A DNA stretch of 64,000 bases from Treponema sp. (GCA_016281495.1 JAEEIU010000057.1:1-64000), one strand, 5' to 3'; positions 16,389-25,578 are shown, counted from the first letter of the stretch. Notes: a model not told the origin generated them from the sequence alone. Program-made: numbers and translations.

Positions 16389-18898
16389 TTCTCCTTCCTG
16401 CAGTATACTTCAAAAGTGTCTCCAAGCTTGCACAGACGGCTTATAGTTCCAAGAGCCTTGAATTTAAGCGATGAAGGCTGAAGGTTCTTTTTTTTGGCGC
16501 ATGGGAAACGCTCAGGATGAATTCCGGTGGGCACAATGCGGCACACCTTGAATCCATAACGGCGCAAGATTGAATCTGCCCTTTTTGGCTCCCACAGGCT
16601 GTAATGGTCGGCAGGACTTTCCCTGAAGAATGTATTTGTGTTGTATTTTGCGCTTACCCCTGCAGCAGATGGCGTACTGAATGCAAAAATACCGCCCTTA
16701 CGTACAATCCCCGACACTGCCCTGAGTACTTTATCAAGATCCTGGAAATGCTCGATTACAAACCACATGGTCACGGCATCAAAAGCTTCAACCCCGAATT
16801 CCTTGGTAACGTCTATCTCGGGGAAAGATGCCTTAATTGCCGGGAAATGAAGCTTGTTCTGGACATAATCCACAGCATCCTCCGCAACATCGGTTCCAAA
16901 GACCTGCCATCCCGCGTCATTTGCTGCGTCAAGGAATGGACCCATCGCACATCCGATGTCAAGGATCGTCGGTGTCACTGATGAATGTTTCCTGCGGTAA
17001 AGCATGTCGATTATTCCTGTGCGGCGTACTCCCTGGGCCTTGATTGTGGAAAAATCATCCAGATATGTCTTGCCGTATTGTTTCTGGTAATCGGCAAAAA
17101 AGTAATCGTAATTGTATTCCGTCTGCTTGGATTGCACCGTCCATGACTGATAGAGCATTCCGCAGTTACGGCACCTTCTGAAGGTTCGCTCCGGTATGCG
17201 GGAGATAAGCGTGTCCTGTTCCTGGAAATCGGTCCTGCAAACCGGACATGACAGTTTCATTCCGCGTGAAAGGATTGAGATATATTCCGCAAGAGATTTG
17301 GACTCACCAAAGCTTTTTTGATTCCTTAATGCAGAAGGGTTTTCTATCAGAGTCTTGAACGACCCGGCAGAAATCTGGTTTGCCTCAAGATATGAGAAGC
17401 CGTATTCCCTTGCAAGCTCAATGTGAAGCACTGTGGTTCCAAGAAGGATGACTGCACAGCCTGCGGCGCTTGCCTCAAATGCCGTAAAGCCGTAATGAGT
17501 TACGACAAGGTCATATTCATAAAGCTTTTCCTTTAGGTTCTGAACAGGCGGAACAACCTTTATGTACTGGGCATTCTTTTCGCTGATCCTACCCTGAACC
17601 TCCTGAACGGAAAGGGCTGACGGACACACAAGGGTTACATAGATTGAATTGTCTGCCAGGGCATTTGCCGTTGGAACAGAAAGACCGCTTGGATCCTCTC
17701 CCCCCAGAACGACAAGCGCCGTATGTATTTTTGCCTCAAGGGATTCGACCCCATGCCTCCGCTCAGGAAGAGGAATGAATGCAGGCTCAACAAGATTTGC
17801 CTCACGGGAAATACCGACTGCAGGAATTATGTCAAGAAGATAGTCCACACAGTCTGTGGCATTTCCACCCTCATCAAGTGCGACCACACAGCATGATTCA
17901 GACAGCTTTTTCAACAAAGAAGATGATGACTGGAACATGTCAACGACACAAAGCTTGTACTGGCTTACATAATTCAATGTGGATGTAACATGCCACGGTT
18001 CAAGACCGTTCTCCAGTGCCTCATTGACAAGGGCCGTACACTGCTCAAGGCTTGCATCCTCAGGTATGTAGATGTCACCTCCCGTTTCAAGTGCAAGCGA
18101 AAGGCAACGGTGAAGATGACCCGTACCATGCCCCTTCTGTACGCTTGGAACATAGAGGACAGGATATTTGATGCTGTCTTTTGACATTGCCTCGATTATG
18201 GTCTGGCAGGTATAGCTTTTCTTTACGGCAGAATCTCCTGACACGTCTTTTACCACCGTCAGGCTCCTGTTGTAGTCAAAAAGCGTATCTATGGTTGTCC
18301 GCATCTGTGGATAGCAGTATTTTTCCGGTGCAGGAAGGAAAAGGCTCTTGAACCTGTCAGTATGGTTGTACAGGGCAGGTCCCACATGCTCGTGATCATA
18401 ATCGCTTTCCGTAAGTTTAGCCGCACGCAAAAGGGAATCTGCCTTGAATACCTCTACCCCGCTGCCATGAGGAAGGCCGCTGTAGGTCATGTAGTCAATT
18501 CCTGATGTCTGGGTTCTGGCCGCAAAATCATCAAGCAGTTCCTGTGCAGCCTCATAGAAAAGGAATGGATTGTCTGCCGTTGCCCTAAGCACATACTGTG
18601 CCTTTGATTTTTCAATTACACGGCAAAAACGCTCAAGGACATCATTTTTAGAACCGGCATAAAGTTCCCACTTGCATTTTTTTGCAATAGGAACAAGATC
18701 CGCCTCGCTGTCCGTATCAGTTGCAAGATAATAGGCATCAGCCTTGACATTTTTCATGGCGGTCAGGGTCCATTCAAGAACTGTCTTTCCGCCAAGAGGA
18801 AGAAGTGCTTTTCTTGGAAGTCTTGTTGAGGAAAGCCTGCATTGAACGATTACTACTGTGCGCTTTTTATTTCCGCCAAAAAAACTGAACAACTTCAT
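16385..18898 (-). CDS. Three-part fusion: SpsF-type cytidylyltransferase, PseG-like domain, zinc-ribbon methyltransferase
   Basis: An 837-residue multidomain cytosolic protein. Residues about 12-245 are an SpsF/acylneuraminate-type CMP-sugar synthetase (VVIVQCRLSSTRLPRKALLPL, YLATDTDSEAD). Residues about 255-540 resemble PseG/GT-B nucleotide-sugar hydrolases (GHGTGHLHRC, VVTHYGFTAFEASAAGCAVI). A Cys4 zinc-ribbon-like patch follows (CPVC...CRNC, about 551-582). Residues about 630-830 are a class I SAM methyltransferase (ILDIGCAMGPFLDAA near 647). SpsF and PseG are normally separate enzymes of nonulosonic-acid pathways. The fusion suggests one polypeptide that activates, trims and methylates an unusual sugar. 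It sits between a glycosyltransferase-like gene (5 bp upstream) and the ATP-grasp gene (4-bp overlap). Confidence 0.83.
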   Translation of the reverse strand: MKLFSFFGGNKKRTVVIVQCRLSSTRLPRKALLPLGGKTVLEWTLTAMKNVKADAYYLATDTDSEADLVPIAKKCKWELYAGSKNDVLERFCRVIEKSKAQYVLRATADNPFLFYEAAQELLDDFAARTQTSGIDYMTYSGLPHGSGVEVFKADSLLRAAKLTESDYDHEHVGPALYNHTDRFKSLFLPAPEKYCYPQMRTTIDTLFDYNRSLTVVKDVSGDSAVKKSYTCQTIIEAMSKDSIKYPVLYVPSVQKGHGTGHLHRCLSLALETGGDIYIPEDASLEQCTALVNEALENGLEPWHVTSTLNYVSQYKLCVVDMFQSSSSLLKKLSESCCVVALDEGGNATDCVDYLLDIIPAVGISREANLVEPAFIPLPERRHGVESLEAKIHTALVVLGGEDPSGLSVPTANALADNSIYVTLVCPSALSVQEVQGRISEKNAQYIKVVPPVQNLKEKLYEYDLVVTHYGFTAFEASAAGCAVILLGTTVLHIELAREYGFSYLEANQISAGSFKTLIENPSALRNQKSFGESKSLAEYISILSRGMKLSCPVCRTDFQEQDTLISRIPERTFRRCRNCGMLYQSWTVQSKQTEYNYDYFFADYQKQYGKTYLDDFSTIKAQGVRRTGIIDMLYRRKHSSVTPTILDIGCAMGPFLDAANDAGWQVFGTDVAEDAVDYVQNKLHFPAIKASFPEIDVTKEFGVEAFDAVTMWFVIEHFQDLDKVLRAVSGIVRKGGIFAFSTPSAAGVSAKYNTNTFFRESPADHYSLWEPKRADSILRRYGFKVCRIVPTGIHPERFPCAKKKNLQPSSLKFKALGTISRLCKLGDTFEVYCRKEK

Positions 18899-18903
18899 AT
18901 GCC

Positions 18904-19866
18904 TTAATCCCCCAACTTTTCCCAGCCCTGAATAAGCTGAACAGCATCCACCTTAAAGCGGTACATGTTCTTTTCCGTCCAACTGCGAGCGTCACCAAAA
19001 AGGGCGATTGCATCCCTTAACGAACATGCGCTTCTTGATTTAAAGGCAAAGAAAGAGGATGCAGGTATCTCCGCATGATCGGTCCTGTATTCCGGAAGGA
19101 GGTTTTTCAGATAGAACCTCAGGTACGAGTGATCCACAGTTTGATTTTCCTCGGGAAGGGAACCGGAGTATGTCAGCGAAAAAGAAGTGTCTATGCATGT
19201 GGTCTCCCCCCAAAGCCATGAGCGGAAGAACAAGTCTATTTTCTGCCAGTATGGGGATGTGATGGTGTAATCAGCCCCACCCAGCTGCATGAATTTTTCC
19301 TTATTGTAAAAGCCGGCCCAGTCTGAAGCATAGAATGTCTTGGTTCCTGTTGCCATTGACAGGGATGAATCAAGCGTGAATTCTGATTTCTTTACATTCG
19401 GCATGAAGTGCACCGGAAGAACCTGAAGCGTGGATGAAAAAAGCCTTGGACAAACGCAAAAACAGTCTTTTTCCACAAGCTTTTGGGCAACATTCGCACT
19501 GAACTGGAAATCCTGCGTACACAAGTCATCCTGAACGACAAGCGCATAAGGAGAAGTACATTCAGCAATTCCAAGATTAATCATGTCTCCGGGCGTAACC
19601 TCTTCATGAGGAATCAGGAACTTTATCGTCGGATACTGAAGTGAAAGCTCATCCAGGTTCTTGCTTGAATCGTTTGACTCTACACATATGATTTTCTCAA
19701 ATCCACGTCCTGCCAGTGTATCAAATACAAGATTACGGTACTGGTTTCCGCTACGGTTTAAAATGATGCATGAGACCGGCATTGAAACAGGACCTTCATT
19801 CTCTGCCCCACCCAAGACAGTGCGATCGATTGCTCTTTGATTAAAAATTAAAGGTATAGTATTCAT
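18904..19866 (-). CDS. Glycosyltransferase-like (GT-A fold) protein
   Basis: A 320-residue protein with a GT-A-like N-terminal half: SCIILNRSGNQYRNLVFDTL, then FEKIICVESNDSS, then PYALVVQDDLCT where QDD is in the place of the metal-binding DxD. The C-terminal half (about 150-320) is not assigned. A longer reading frame begins at 19890, but ATG 19866 is preferred because GAGG lies seven bases before it. It overlaps the end of the spiro-SPASM gene by 26 bases. Probable function is transfer or processing of a sugar within the operon near flaA. The acceptor is unknown, and the motif evidence is only moderate. Confidence 0.65.
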   Translation of the reverse strand: MNTIPLIFNQRAIDRTVLGGAENEGPVSMPVSCIILNRSGNQYRNLVFDTLAGRGFEKIICVESNDSSKNLDELSLQYPTIKFLIPHEEVTPGDMINLGIAECTSPYALVVQDDLCTQDFQFSANVAQKLVEKDCFCVCPRLFSSTLQVLPVHFMPNVKKSEFTLDSSLSMATGTKTFYASDWAGFYNKEKFMQLGGADYTITSPYWQKIDLFFRSWLWGETTCIDTSFSLTYSGSLPEENQTVDHSYLRFYLKNLLPEYRTDHAEIPASSFFAFKSRSACSLRDAIALFGDARSWTEKNMYRFKVDAVQLIQGWEKLGD

Positions 19867-21496
19867 CACAATCCTCGCATCGTTTCTCATGTATTCCCGA
19901 CATCTCTTTCTCGGCCACAGGGGTCATCTTATCCCACACAGCCTTTATTCCGTCGCTAAAGACATTCCCCATTATATTCCCGTCAAAGCATTCACGGCAG
20001 AACGGAACTGAACCATCCTGAAGAATCGTCATGTCACGCTTTATGTGCCAGCACGGATTACGTAAAAGTGGAGAAAGGTCTGCGCTTTTTTCATCAGGCA
20101 TGGCCTTGCAGAAATGGTCATATTTCTGGATTATCAGTTTTCCGCCAGAAGGAGATGCCTTGTCGTGATAATAGCGGTAGAATGCCTCAAGCTCATTTTC
20201 GTTAAGTTTCATGCGGAGGAACTGGGGATATACGGCTCCAGGGAAAAGCCCCTGCAATACAGAAACCGCCTGCCTTGCCTTATCAAAACAATGTGAACCG
20301 TCACCCGTGGATTCAACAGTACCGGATTCAGTGCAATACTCCTGGTGCATTTTTGAATATGTGGCGGAAGTAAACGCATCCACGCTTACAATCCATGTAA
20401 CCGCATCCATTCCGTTTGTCCTGGCAGGACTTTGTGAAACGGCAGATGCAACGGAAGAAGCAAGGGCCTCGGAAACATACAGGCCGTCAGTTTCAATCAA
20501 AACAGAAAGGGACGGATGCTCAAGGACAGCCTTGACATAATCGCTCAGGTTTGGAAGGACAACAGGATCACACCATGCACTCAAGCCTACCACTGCAGAT
20601 CTAGAGAAAGAAGCCATCTGGGACACCATTGCCTTGAACTGTTCAAGACTGATGACTGACGCGGGTTTTATGGAAAGGGAAAGCTTATCCCTTAATGACG
20701 GTAATTTGAAAAACGGATTGTAAATTGATGATGCCGTGTAGTTTTTGCACAGCTGGACATTGTAGAATGCGGGAACAGTCCTCTGTATTGAAGGAGTTTT
20801 TTCTGCAAACTCAGAAAGTGACTCAGCCGTAAAAGCAATCTTGTTGTCCAATGAAAGTTCGTAAAGCCTTGTACATGCAGTTTTCCCAGCCAATGTTGAA
20901 CATGAAAAATCAAGACGGAGCATCCTGTAGTCTTTTTGGGAAAGGACTGTCTCTATCTCAAAGGAATTGATGTCGGTCTTTATCACGGAGAAAATGCTGT
21001 CCTCTTTAACTTTTTTTGCCCCTTCTGCGGCTGCATTTCCTGCCATCAGGCCTGAAAGTATCTTTAGTGTTCCGCTGTGGATTACCTCTGGAGCAAAGCC
21101 TTCCGGGTAACCGTCTGCAAAAGTGTATTCGGCACAATATTTCTCATGGTCATCAAGAAGAGCTGATGTAAGCGCACTGTCAAGAAAAGGCCTGTCTGCA
21201 AAAGAATATAACACCGTGGATGCCCCGGACTGTCCTGATGCCTTTACCATTTCCTGAACAAGCTCAGCCACATTCCAGCTGTCCTTTTTGATAAGGCTTG
21301 CCTTAAGTCCTAGTTCATTCAATTGATTTTTAACACTCGGCTCGGTAAACGGAGTAACTGCCACAAAAATGCCAAGGCTGTCCTTGATTCCTGACGCCCA
21401 TACTGCTGAGCGCTCAAAGGCCGACCTGGAGGAAAAAACTGAATCAAATGCAAATGGTGTTGAAAAACCCGCATACAAAAAAACTATAGACTTCAT
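19841..21496 (-). CDS. Spiro-SPASM protein (SPASM domain without radical SAM core)
   Basis: A 551-residue protein. The last about 65 residues are a SPASM-like Cys cluster region: CWHIKRDMTILQDGSVPFCR, ECFDG...GNVF, then a terminal CEDCDEYY. Most of the chain lacks the CxxxCxxC motif of radical SAM enzymes. This matches the spirochaete-restricted 'spiro-SPASM' family as I remember it. The N-terminal part (SIVFLYAGF..., about 1-170) has the look of a nucleotidyltransferase-like fold, but this is tentative. ATG 21496 is chosen over an upstream TTG. It is the first gene of the minus-strand run extending to 13267. Function unknown; the Cys cluster suggests Fe-S or zinc binding. Confidence 0.78.
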   Translation of the reverse strand: MKSIVFLYAGFSTPFAFDSVFSSRSAFERSAVWASGIKDSLGIFVAVTPFTEPSVKNQLNELGLKASLIKKDSWNVAELVQEMVKASGQSGASTVLYSFADRPFLDSALTSALLDDHEKYCAEYTFADGYPEGFAPEVIHSGTLKILSGLMAGNAAAEGAKKVKEDSIFSVIKTDINSFEIETVLSQKDYRMLRLDFSCSTLAGKTACTRLYELSLDNKIAFTAESLSEFAEKTPSIQRTVPAFYNVQLCKNYTASSIYNPFFKLPSLRDKLSLSIKPASVISLEQFKAMVSQMASFSRSAVVGLSAWCDPVVLPNLSDYVKAVLEHPSLSVLIETDGLYVSEALASSVASAVSQSPARTNGMDAVTWIVSVDAFTSATYSKMHQEYCTESGTVESTGDGSHCFDKARQAVSVLQGLFPGAVYPQFLRMKLNENELEAFYRYYHDKASPSGGKLIIQKYDHFCKAMPDEKSADLSPLLRNPCWHIKRDMTILQDGSVPFCRECFDGNIMGNVFSDGIKAVWDKMTPVAEKEMSGIHEKRCEDCDEYYTFNF

Positions 21497-21552
21497 CGCA
21501 TCAATTATCGGCAAATCGAAGTTAAGGTTTTAGTTTTTTGATGGGCACGTGA

Positions 21553-22233
21553 TTAGTCCTGGTTAACCACCATCATGTGTTCGGGAAGCGGTATGGTAAA
21601 GGTCCTGTTTTTGCCGTCAAGAGGTATCGTAAGGCTTGTGGCGGCAAGACATAGCTTTTTGATTCCGGCCCTGCGGAGTTTCTTGTTCAGCTTGAAGTCA
21701 CCGTGAAGCTCGTCACCTGCTACGGGGGCCTTTGCCTTTGCCATCTGGATGCGTATCTGGTGCATGCGTCCCGTCCTGATGATTATGCGTATATGGCTAA
21801 GCCTTATGGACTCCGTTTTCCCCTCCTGATCCGGTTCAAGAGTAAGGTCAAATGTCCCTTCAACTTTATATGACAGCTCTGCGTCCTGTTTTTTTCCGTG
21901 TGCGATGATTTCGTCCCTGAGAGTCCCCTCTTTTTTCTCCCTGCCCTGAATTTGGGGAATGCCCGTACAGATTGCCTCGTATTCCTTTGTGACCTGCTTG
22001 GAAGAGATGAGTTTTGTCCATTTTGAGGCGGCCTGGGGATTTTTGGCAACAATCAGGATTCCGGCGGTGTCCTTGTCCAGCCTGTGTACCAGATGAATGC
22101 GGTATCCAAGCTGTTTTGACAGTTCTTCGTCCAAAGGATGAAAAATTCCCTTTCCACCCTGTACCGAAACGCCGTTTGGTTTGTTTACTAGTAGAATCTC
22201 GCTGTTTTCAAATAATATGGAAAATGGTGTCAT
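21553..22233 (-). CDS. RluA-family pseudouridine synthase
   Basis: A 226-residue RNA pseudouridine synthase of the RluA family. The catalytic block IHLVHRLDKDTAGILIVAK (about 47-65) contains the active-site Asp. RTGRMHQIRIQMAKAKAPVAGD (positions about 152-173) is the second hallmark. No S4 domain precedes the catalytic domain, as in RluA/TruC-like short members. The target uridine in rRNA or tRNA cannot be told. ATG 22233 is used; a TTG one codon upstream is the alternative. It diverges from the gene at 22264 with only 30 bp between the start codons. Confidence 0.9.
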   Translation of the reverse strand: MTPFSILFENSEILLVNKPNGVSVQGGKGIFHPLDEELSKQLGYRIHLVHRLDKDTAGILIVAKNPQAASKWTKLISSKQVTKEYEAICTGIPQIQGREKKEGTLRDEIIAHGKKQDAELSYKVEGTFDLTLEPDQEGKTESIRLSHIRIIIRTGRMHQIRIQMAKAKAPVAGDELHGDFKLNKKLRRAGIKKLCLAATSLTIPLDGKNRTFTIPLPEHMMVVNQD

Positions 22234-22263
22234 CAACCGATATACTACAGAAGGCGGTAAAAA

Positions 22264-23427
22264 ATGACAAGACTTTGCAAGGTATTTTTTATAACGGTTT
22301 TCCTCTTTGCTGCGGCCGTACAGGGCTTTTCGCAGAGAATCAGCCTTATAAGCGGCAATGACGAAGTGTCGATTGATTTTCCCCTTGGATTCAACCTTGT
22401 GGACGCAAATTCAGACGGAACGGCATACCAGCTCCAGAGCCTTGTGCCACAGTCAGCGGTTACGGCGGTCATCAGGATTTACGATTCAAAACGCTATGAC
22501 AGTGCGGAAAATGCCCTCAAGGGAACGCTGAACACCCTTAACGCAAAATATGAGGCAGAGCAGTTTGAATGGAGGAACCAGACAAGCTCCATCGCATCCT
22601 TTACGGCCGTAATGGGTCGTGACAACGTTGCAGGATATGCCCTGTCCGCTTCCCTTCCAGAAAACAATGGCACCGTAATCCTTTTGACATGGTGTGACCC
22701 GCGCTTTCTTGAACGCAGCCAGAACTACATGCTGAGTTTCCTTGACGCCCTGAACATTGACCTTGGATGCTACTATGAGGCAGGCCCGATTACCGCATAC
22801 CTTTACCCCAAGAGCAGCGAATATGTAGACGTGAACCTAAAAATCGACGGAAAGGACATAAAGAGCCGCTTAAGGGCAAACGACAAGGAAGCAAGTGAAT
22901 ACCTGATAGAAAGGGAATATGACGTGCTTACCCTCTATGCAAGCAACAACCTGTGGAAGGACGCATGGCAGAGGTATTACAGGATGATTTTCCGCGACTC
23001 ATACATCAGGCTTTGGCAGGTTTCGTTTGACATCTACAACGAGATTGCCCCATCATGCACCGACGACACAGAACTGGCACAAAAGCTTTTGACATGGACC
23101 CAGGGATTCAAATACGAGCGAGAAAAAAACACAAGCGACTTTGCATCCCTTCCGTCAATGATGCTCGGGGGAGGTTCAGACTGCGACAGCCGATCCATGC
23201 TTCTGACGGTACTTCTTACCGCAATGAACCAAAAGGCCGCGATGATGGTAAGCGCCCATTACAGTCACGCAATGGCACTTTTTGTAAGCGACCATCCGGG
23301 ACACAGCTATGAGTTTGAGGGAGAACAGTGGCTTATGGGAGAAACTACCGCACAGGGACTTACATGGGGAAAGATTGACGCTACACAGGACACCCAGACA
23401 AAGTGGATTTTCCTGCCCCTGCCCTGA
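22264..23427 (+). CDS. Exported transglutaminase-like protein
   Basis: A 387-residue protein with a signal peptide (VFFITVFLFAAAVQGFSQ) and no other membrane segment. Near residues 298-340 it has a transglutaminase/cysteine-protease-like arrangement: GGGSDCDSRSMLLTVLLTAM, with the Cys as candidate nucleophile, and VSAHYSHAMALF with the candidate His. An acidic residue downstream (WLMGETT) could complete the triad. The first about 200 residues are beta-rich and unassigned. The AAGGCGG ribosome site is about seven bases before the ATG. Substrate unknown; a periplasmic role is inferred from the signal peptide. Not a close match to any family I can name exactly. Confidence 0.65.
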   Translation: MTRLCKVFFITVFLFAAAVQGFSQRISLISGNDEVSIDFPLGFNLVDANSDGTAYQLQSLVPQSAVTAVIRIYDSKRYDSAENALKGTLNTLNAKYEAEQFEWRNQTSSIASFTAVMGRDNVAGYALSASLPENNGTVILLTWCDPRFLERSQNYMLSFLDALNIDLGCYYEAGPITAYLYPKSSEYVDVNLKIDGKDIKSRLRANDKEASEYLIEREYDVLTLYASNNLWKDAWQRYYRMIFRDSYIRLWQVSFDIYNEIAPSCTDDTELAQKLLTWTQGFKYEREKNTSDFASLPSMMLGGGSDCDSRSMLLTVLLTAMNQKAAMMVSAHYSHAMALFVSDHPGHSYEFEGEQWLMGETTAQGLTWGKIDATQDTQTKWIFLPLP

Positions 23428-23449
23428 TCAGTATATGATTGATACGGAA

Positions 23450-24094
23450 CTATTGGACCAGATGATTATAGGCTTCCATTGCGTCAGTTGAATTGAGCAG
23501 TGCATCGCGCAAATCCTGGTTCTTTAGCTTTGAGCTGAAGAATGAGAGGGTCTGCAGGTAGTAGCTGTGCTGATTATGTGCCGCCGCAATCATGAAAAGG
23601 ATTCTGACAGGCTCATCGTCAATAGGCTGGAAATCGATTATGTCAACCTTTGAAATGCCCACAGCCATTACAAGATCGGTTATGCTTGAAAGCCTTACAT
23701 GAGGAATTGCTATGCCGCGTCCGATTGCCGTGGACATGAGTTCCTCGCGCTTTAAGATTTCGTTTTCAAGTTCTGTGGCATCCTTTACCTGTGGAGCCGT
23801 TGCCAGAGTGTTTGCAAGCTGAACAAGGGCATCATGGCGGGTCTGGTGGTTCATGAAAACAATGCGTTCCGGTGAAAGAATGTTCTTTACAAGGACGGAA
23901 ATGTCTGCGGGTGCCGTTTTGGATGCTGAAAGCCTTTCGTTAACCCAGCGCTCTATATCACCTTTTTTGAATCTCCATACAGTTCCGATTTTTCCACTGG
24001 GAATCTCACCCTTCTGGGCCCAGTCATAGACAGTCCGCTCACTGACACGTAAATATTTTGCAACTTCCTCAATGGTAAGTATATCGTCTTCCAC
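23450..24094 (-). CDS. HTH (excisionase-type) fused to PTS EIIA-Ntr (PtsN-like)
   Basis: A 214-residue protein. Residues about 4-55 form a MerR/excisionase-type helix-turn-helix (LTIEEVAKYLRVSERTVYDW, GTVWRFKKGDIERWV). Residues about 70-214 are a PTS EIIA domain of the nitrogen/fructose class with the phosphorylatable His in GIAIPHVRLSS near 129 and the conserved REELMSTAIG before it. Such a protein may switch DNA binding according to phosphorylation by HPr or EI-Ntr. Spirochaetes such as Treponema are known to carry PtsN homologues. It is separated from mgtE by about 80 bp on the same strand. Confidence 0.85.
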   Translation of the reverse strand: MEDDILTIEEVAKYLRVSERTVYDWAQKGEIPSGKIGTVWRFKKGDIERWVNERLSASKTAPADISVLVKNILSPERIVFMNHQTRHDALVQLANTLATAPQVKDATELENEILKREELMSTAIGRGIAIPHVRLSSITDLVMAVGISKVDIIDFQPIDDEPVRILFMIAAAHNQHSYYLQTLSFFSSKLKNQDLRDALLNSTDAMEAYNHLVQ

Positions 24095-24178
24095 AATAGC
24101 CCCCGGCTCAATTTTATAAGAATATTTTGCATTTATTACGGTTCTTTGTCAAGTATTACAAGTTAATTCAATAATTTT

Positions 24179-25552
24179 TCAAAACAGCACCATCTTTGCT
24201 ATCTGGAAATATACCAGGAGGCTTACTGCGTCAACTATGGTCGTGATGAAAGGGCTTGCCATTACGGCGGGGTCAAGCTTTAATTTTCTTGCGACAAGCG
24301 GAAGGGTGCAGCCGATTATCTTTGCCACCAGCACCGTAAATGCCATGGCTATGCAGACTACAAGGGCCACAAATAGCGTAACCTCTTCGTTGTGCAAAAG
24401 GATCCTGTCCACAATCATTATCTTTGCAAAACACACGGAACACAGGGCAATGGCACACAAGAAGGCGGTCCTCACTTCCTTCCAGATTACAAGGGGCAAA
24501 TCCCTGAATTCAACTTCACCCAGAGACAGGGCGCGTATTATCGTAACGGATGACTGTGAGCCGGAATTTCCCCCCGTATCCATTAGCATCGGGATGAATG
24601 CTGTCAGGACAACCTGGGCTGCAAGGGCGTTTTCAAAACCGGTGATGATCATTCCAGTAAAGGTCGCGCTCACCATCAAAAGCAGGAGCCATATTACCCT
24701 GTGCTTGAAAAGGTCAAATGGAGTTGAACGGAGGTAAGTCTTTTCGGAAGGAGACATACCACCCATGATTTCGATATCCTCTGTGGCCTCGTCTTCCATG
24801 ACTTCAAGAGCGTCGTCAAAGGCAATTATACCGACCATGCGGTCTTCACCGTCAACAACAGGCAGCGCAAAGAAATTGTATTTGGAAAGCATCTGCGAAA
24901 CCTTTTCCTTGTCGTCGTGGGTTTGAACCTTAATTACGTTTTCCTTCATCAGGGAATCAATCAGGATGTCATCGCTTTTTGCAAGAAGAAGGTCCTTTAC
25001 GGAAAGGCGGCCCAAAAGCTTTTTGTCCTTGGTCACATAGCATGTGTAGAATGACTTGTTGTCAAAGCCCATCTTCCTTATCTGGTTTATCGCCTCACCC
25101 ACTGTAGTTCCAAGCCTTAGCGAAACATACTCGGTGCTCATGATTGAACCGGCGGAATTTTCCGGATACTGAAGGAGGCTGTTGATTTCCTGTCTTGTGG
25201 CGGGATCAATCTGCTTTAAGATTCGGTCAACGACGTTTGCGGGCATTTCCTCTACAAGGTCTGCGGCATCGGATGTATAGAGCTCGTCAAGGATGGCCTT
25301 AAGTTCATAATCAGAGAAACCCTTTATCAAAAGTTCCTGAAAGTCCACGTCCATTTCGACAAAAACGTCAGATGCGGTCCCCTTGGGCAACAGCCTGAAC
25401 AAAACCGGAATCTGCTTTTCGTCCATGCGCTCAAACAAACCGACGATATCGGATGCGGGCATGGTCATCAGAATGTCCTTGATTGTTGAAAATTTCCTTT
25501 CTTCCAAAAGTTTCTGAACTGCACTTTCTACTGTAACGCTTAATTCAGTCAT
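24179..25552 (-). CDS. mgtE: MgtE magnesium transporter
   Basis: A 457-residue Mg2+ channel/transporter of full family length. The MgtE N domain (LEERKFSTIKDILMTMPASD onward, about 15-130) is followed by two CBS domains (about 140-260; AGSIMSTEYVSLRLGTTVGE, DDALEVMEDEATEDIEIMGG). A C-terminal five-helix membrane domain (about 290-457) contains the pore-lining segment PMLMDTGGNSGSQSSVTIIR. In the known structure the N and CBS domains close the channel when Mg2+ is high. A GGAAGGCG ribosome site precedes the ATG. A possible leader peptide gene (25625-25711) sits 72 bases upstream on the same strand, pointing to post-initiation control of expression. Confidence 0.95.
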   Translation of the reverse strand: MTELSVTVESAVQKLLEERKFSTIKDILMTMPASDIVGLFERMDEKQIPVLFRLLPKGTASDVFVEMDVDFQELLIKGFSDYELKAILDELYTSDAADLVEEMPANVVDRILKQIDPATRQEINSLLQYPENSAGSIMSTEYVSLRLGTTVGEAINQIRKMGFDNKSFYTCYVTKDKKLLGRLSVKDLLLAKSDDILIDSLMKENVIKVQTHDDKEKVSQMLSKYNFFALPVVDGEDRMVGIIAFDDALEVMEDEATEDIEIMGGMSPSEKTYLRSTPFDLFKHRVIWLLLLMVSATFTGMIITGFENALAAQVVLTAFIPMLMDTGGNSGSQSSVTIIRALSLGEVEFRDLPLVIWKEVRTAFLCAIALCSVCFAKIMIVDRILLHNEEVTLFVALVVCIAMAFTVLVAKIIGCTLPLVARKLKLDPAVMASPFITTIVDAVSLLVYFQIAKMVLF

Positions 25553-25578
25553 AATTCGCCTTCCAAATTGATAGTTGA

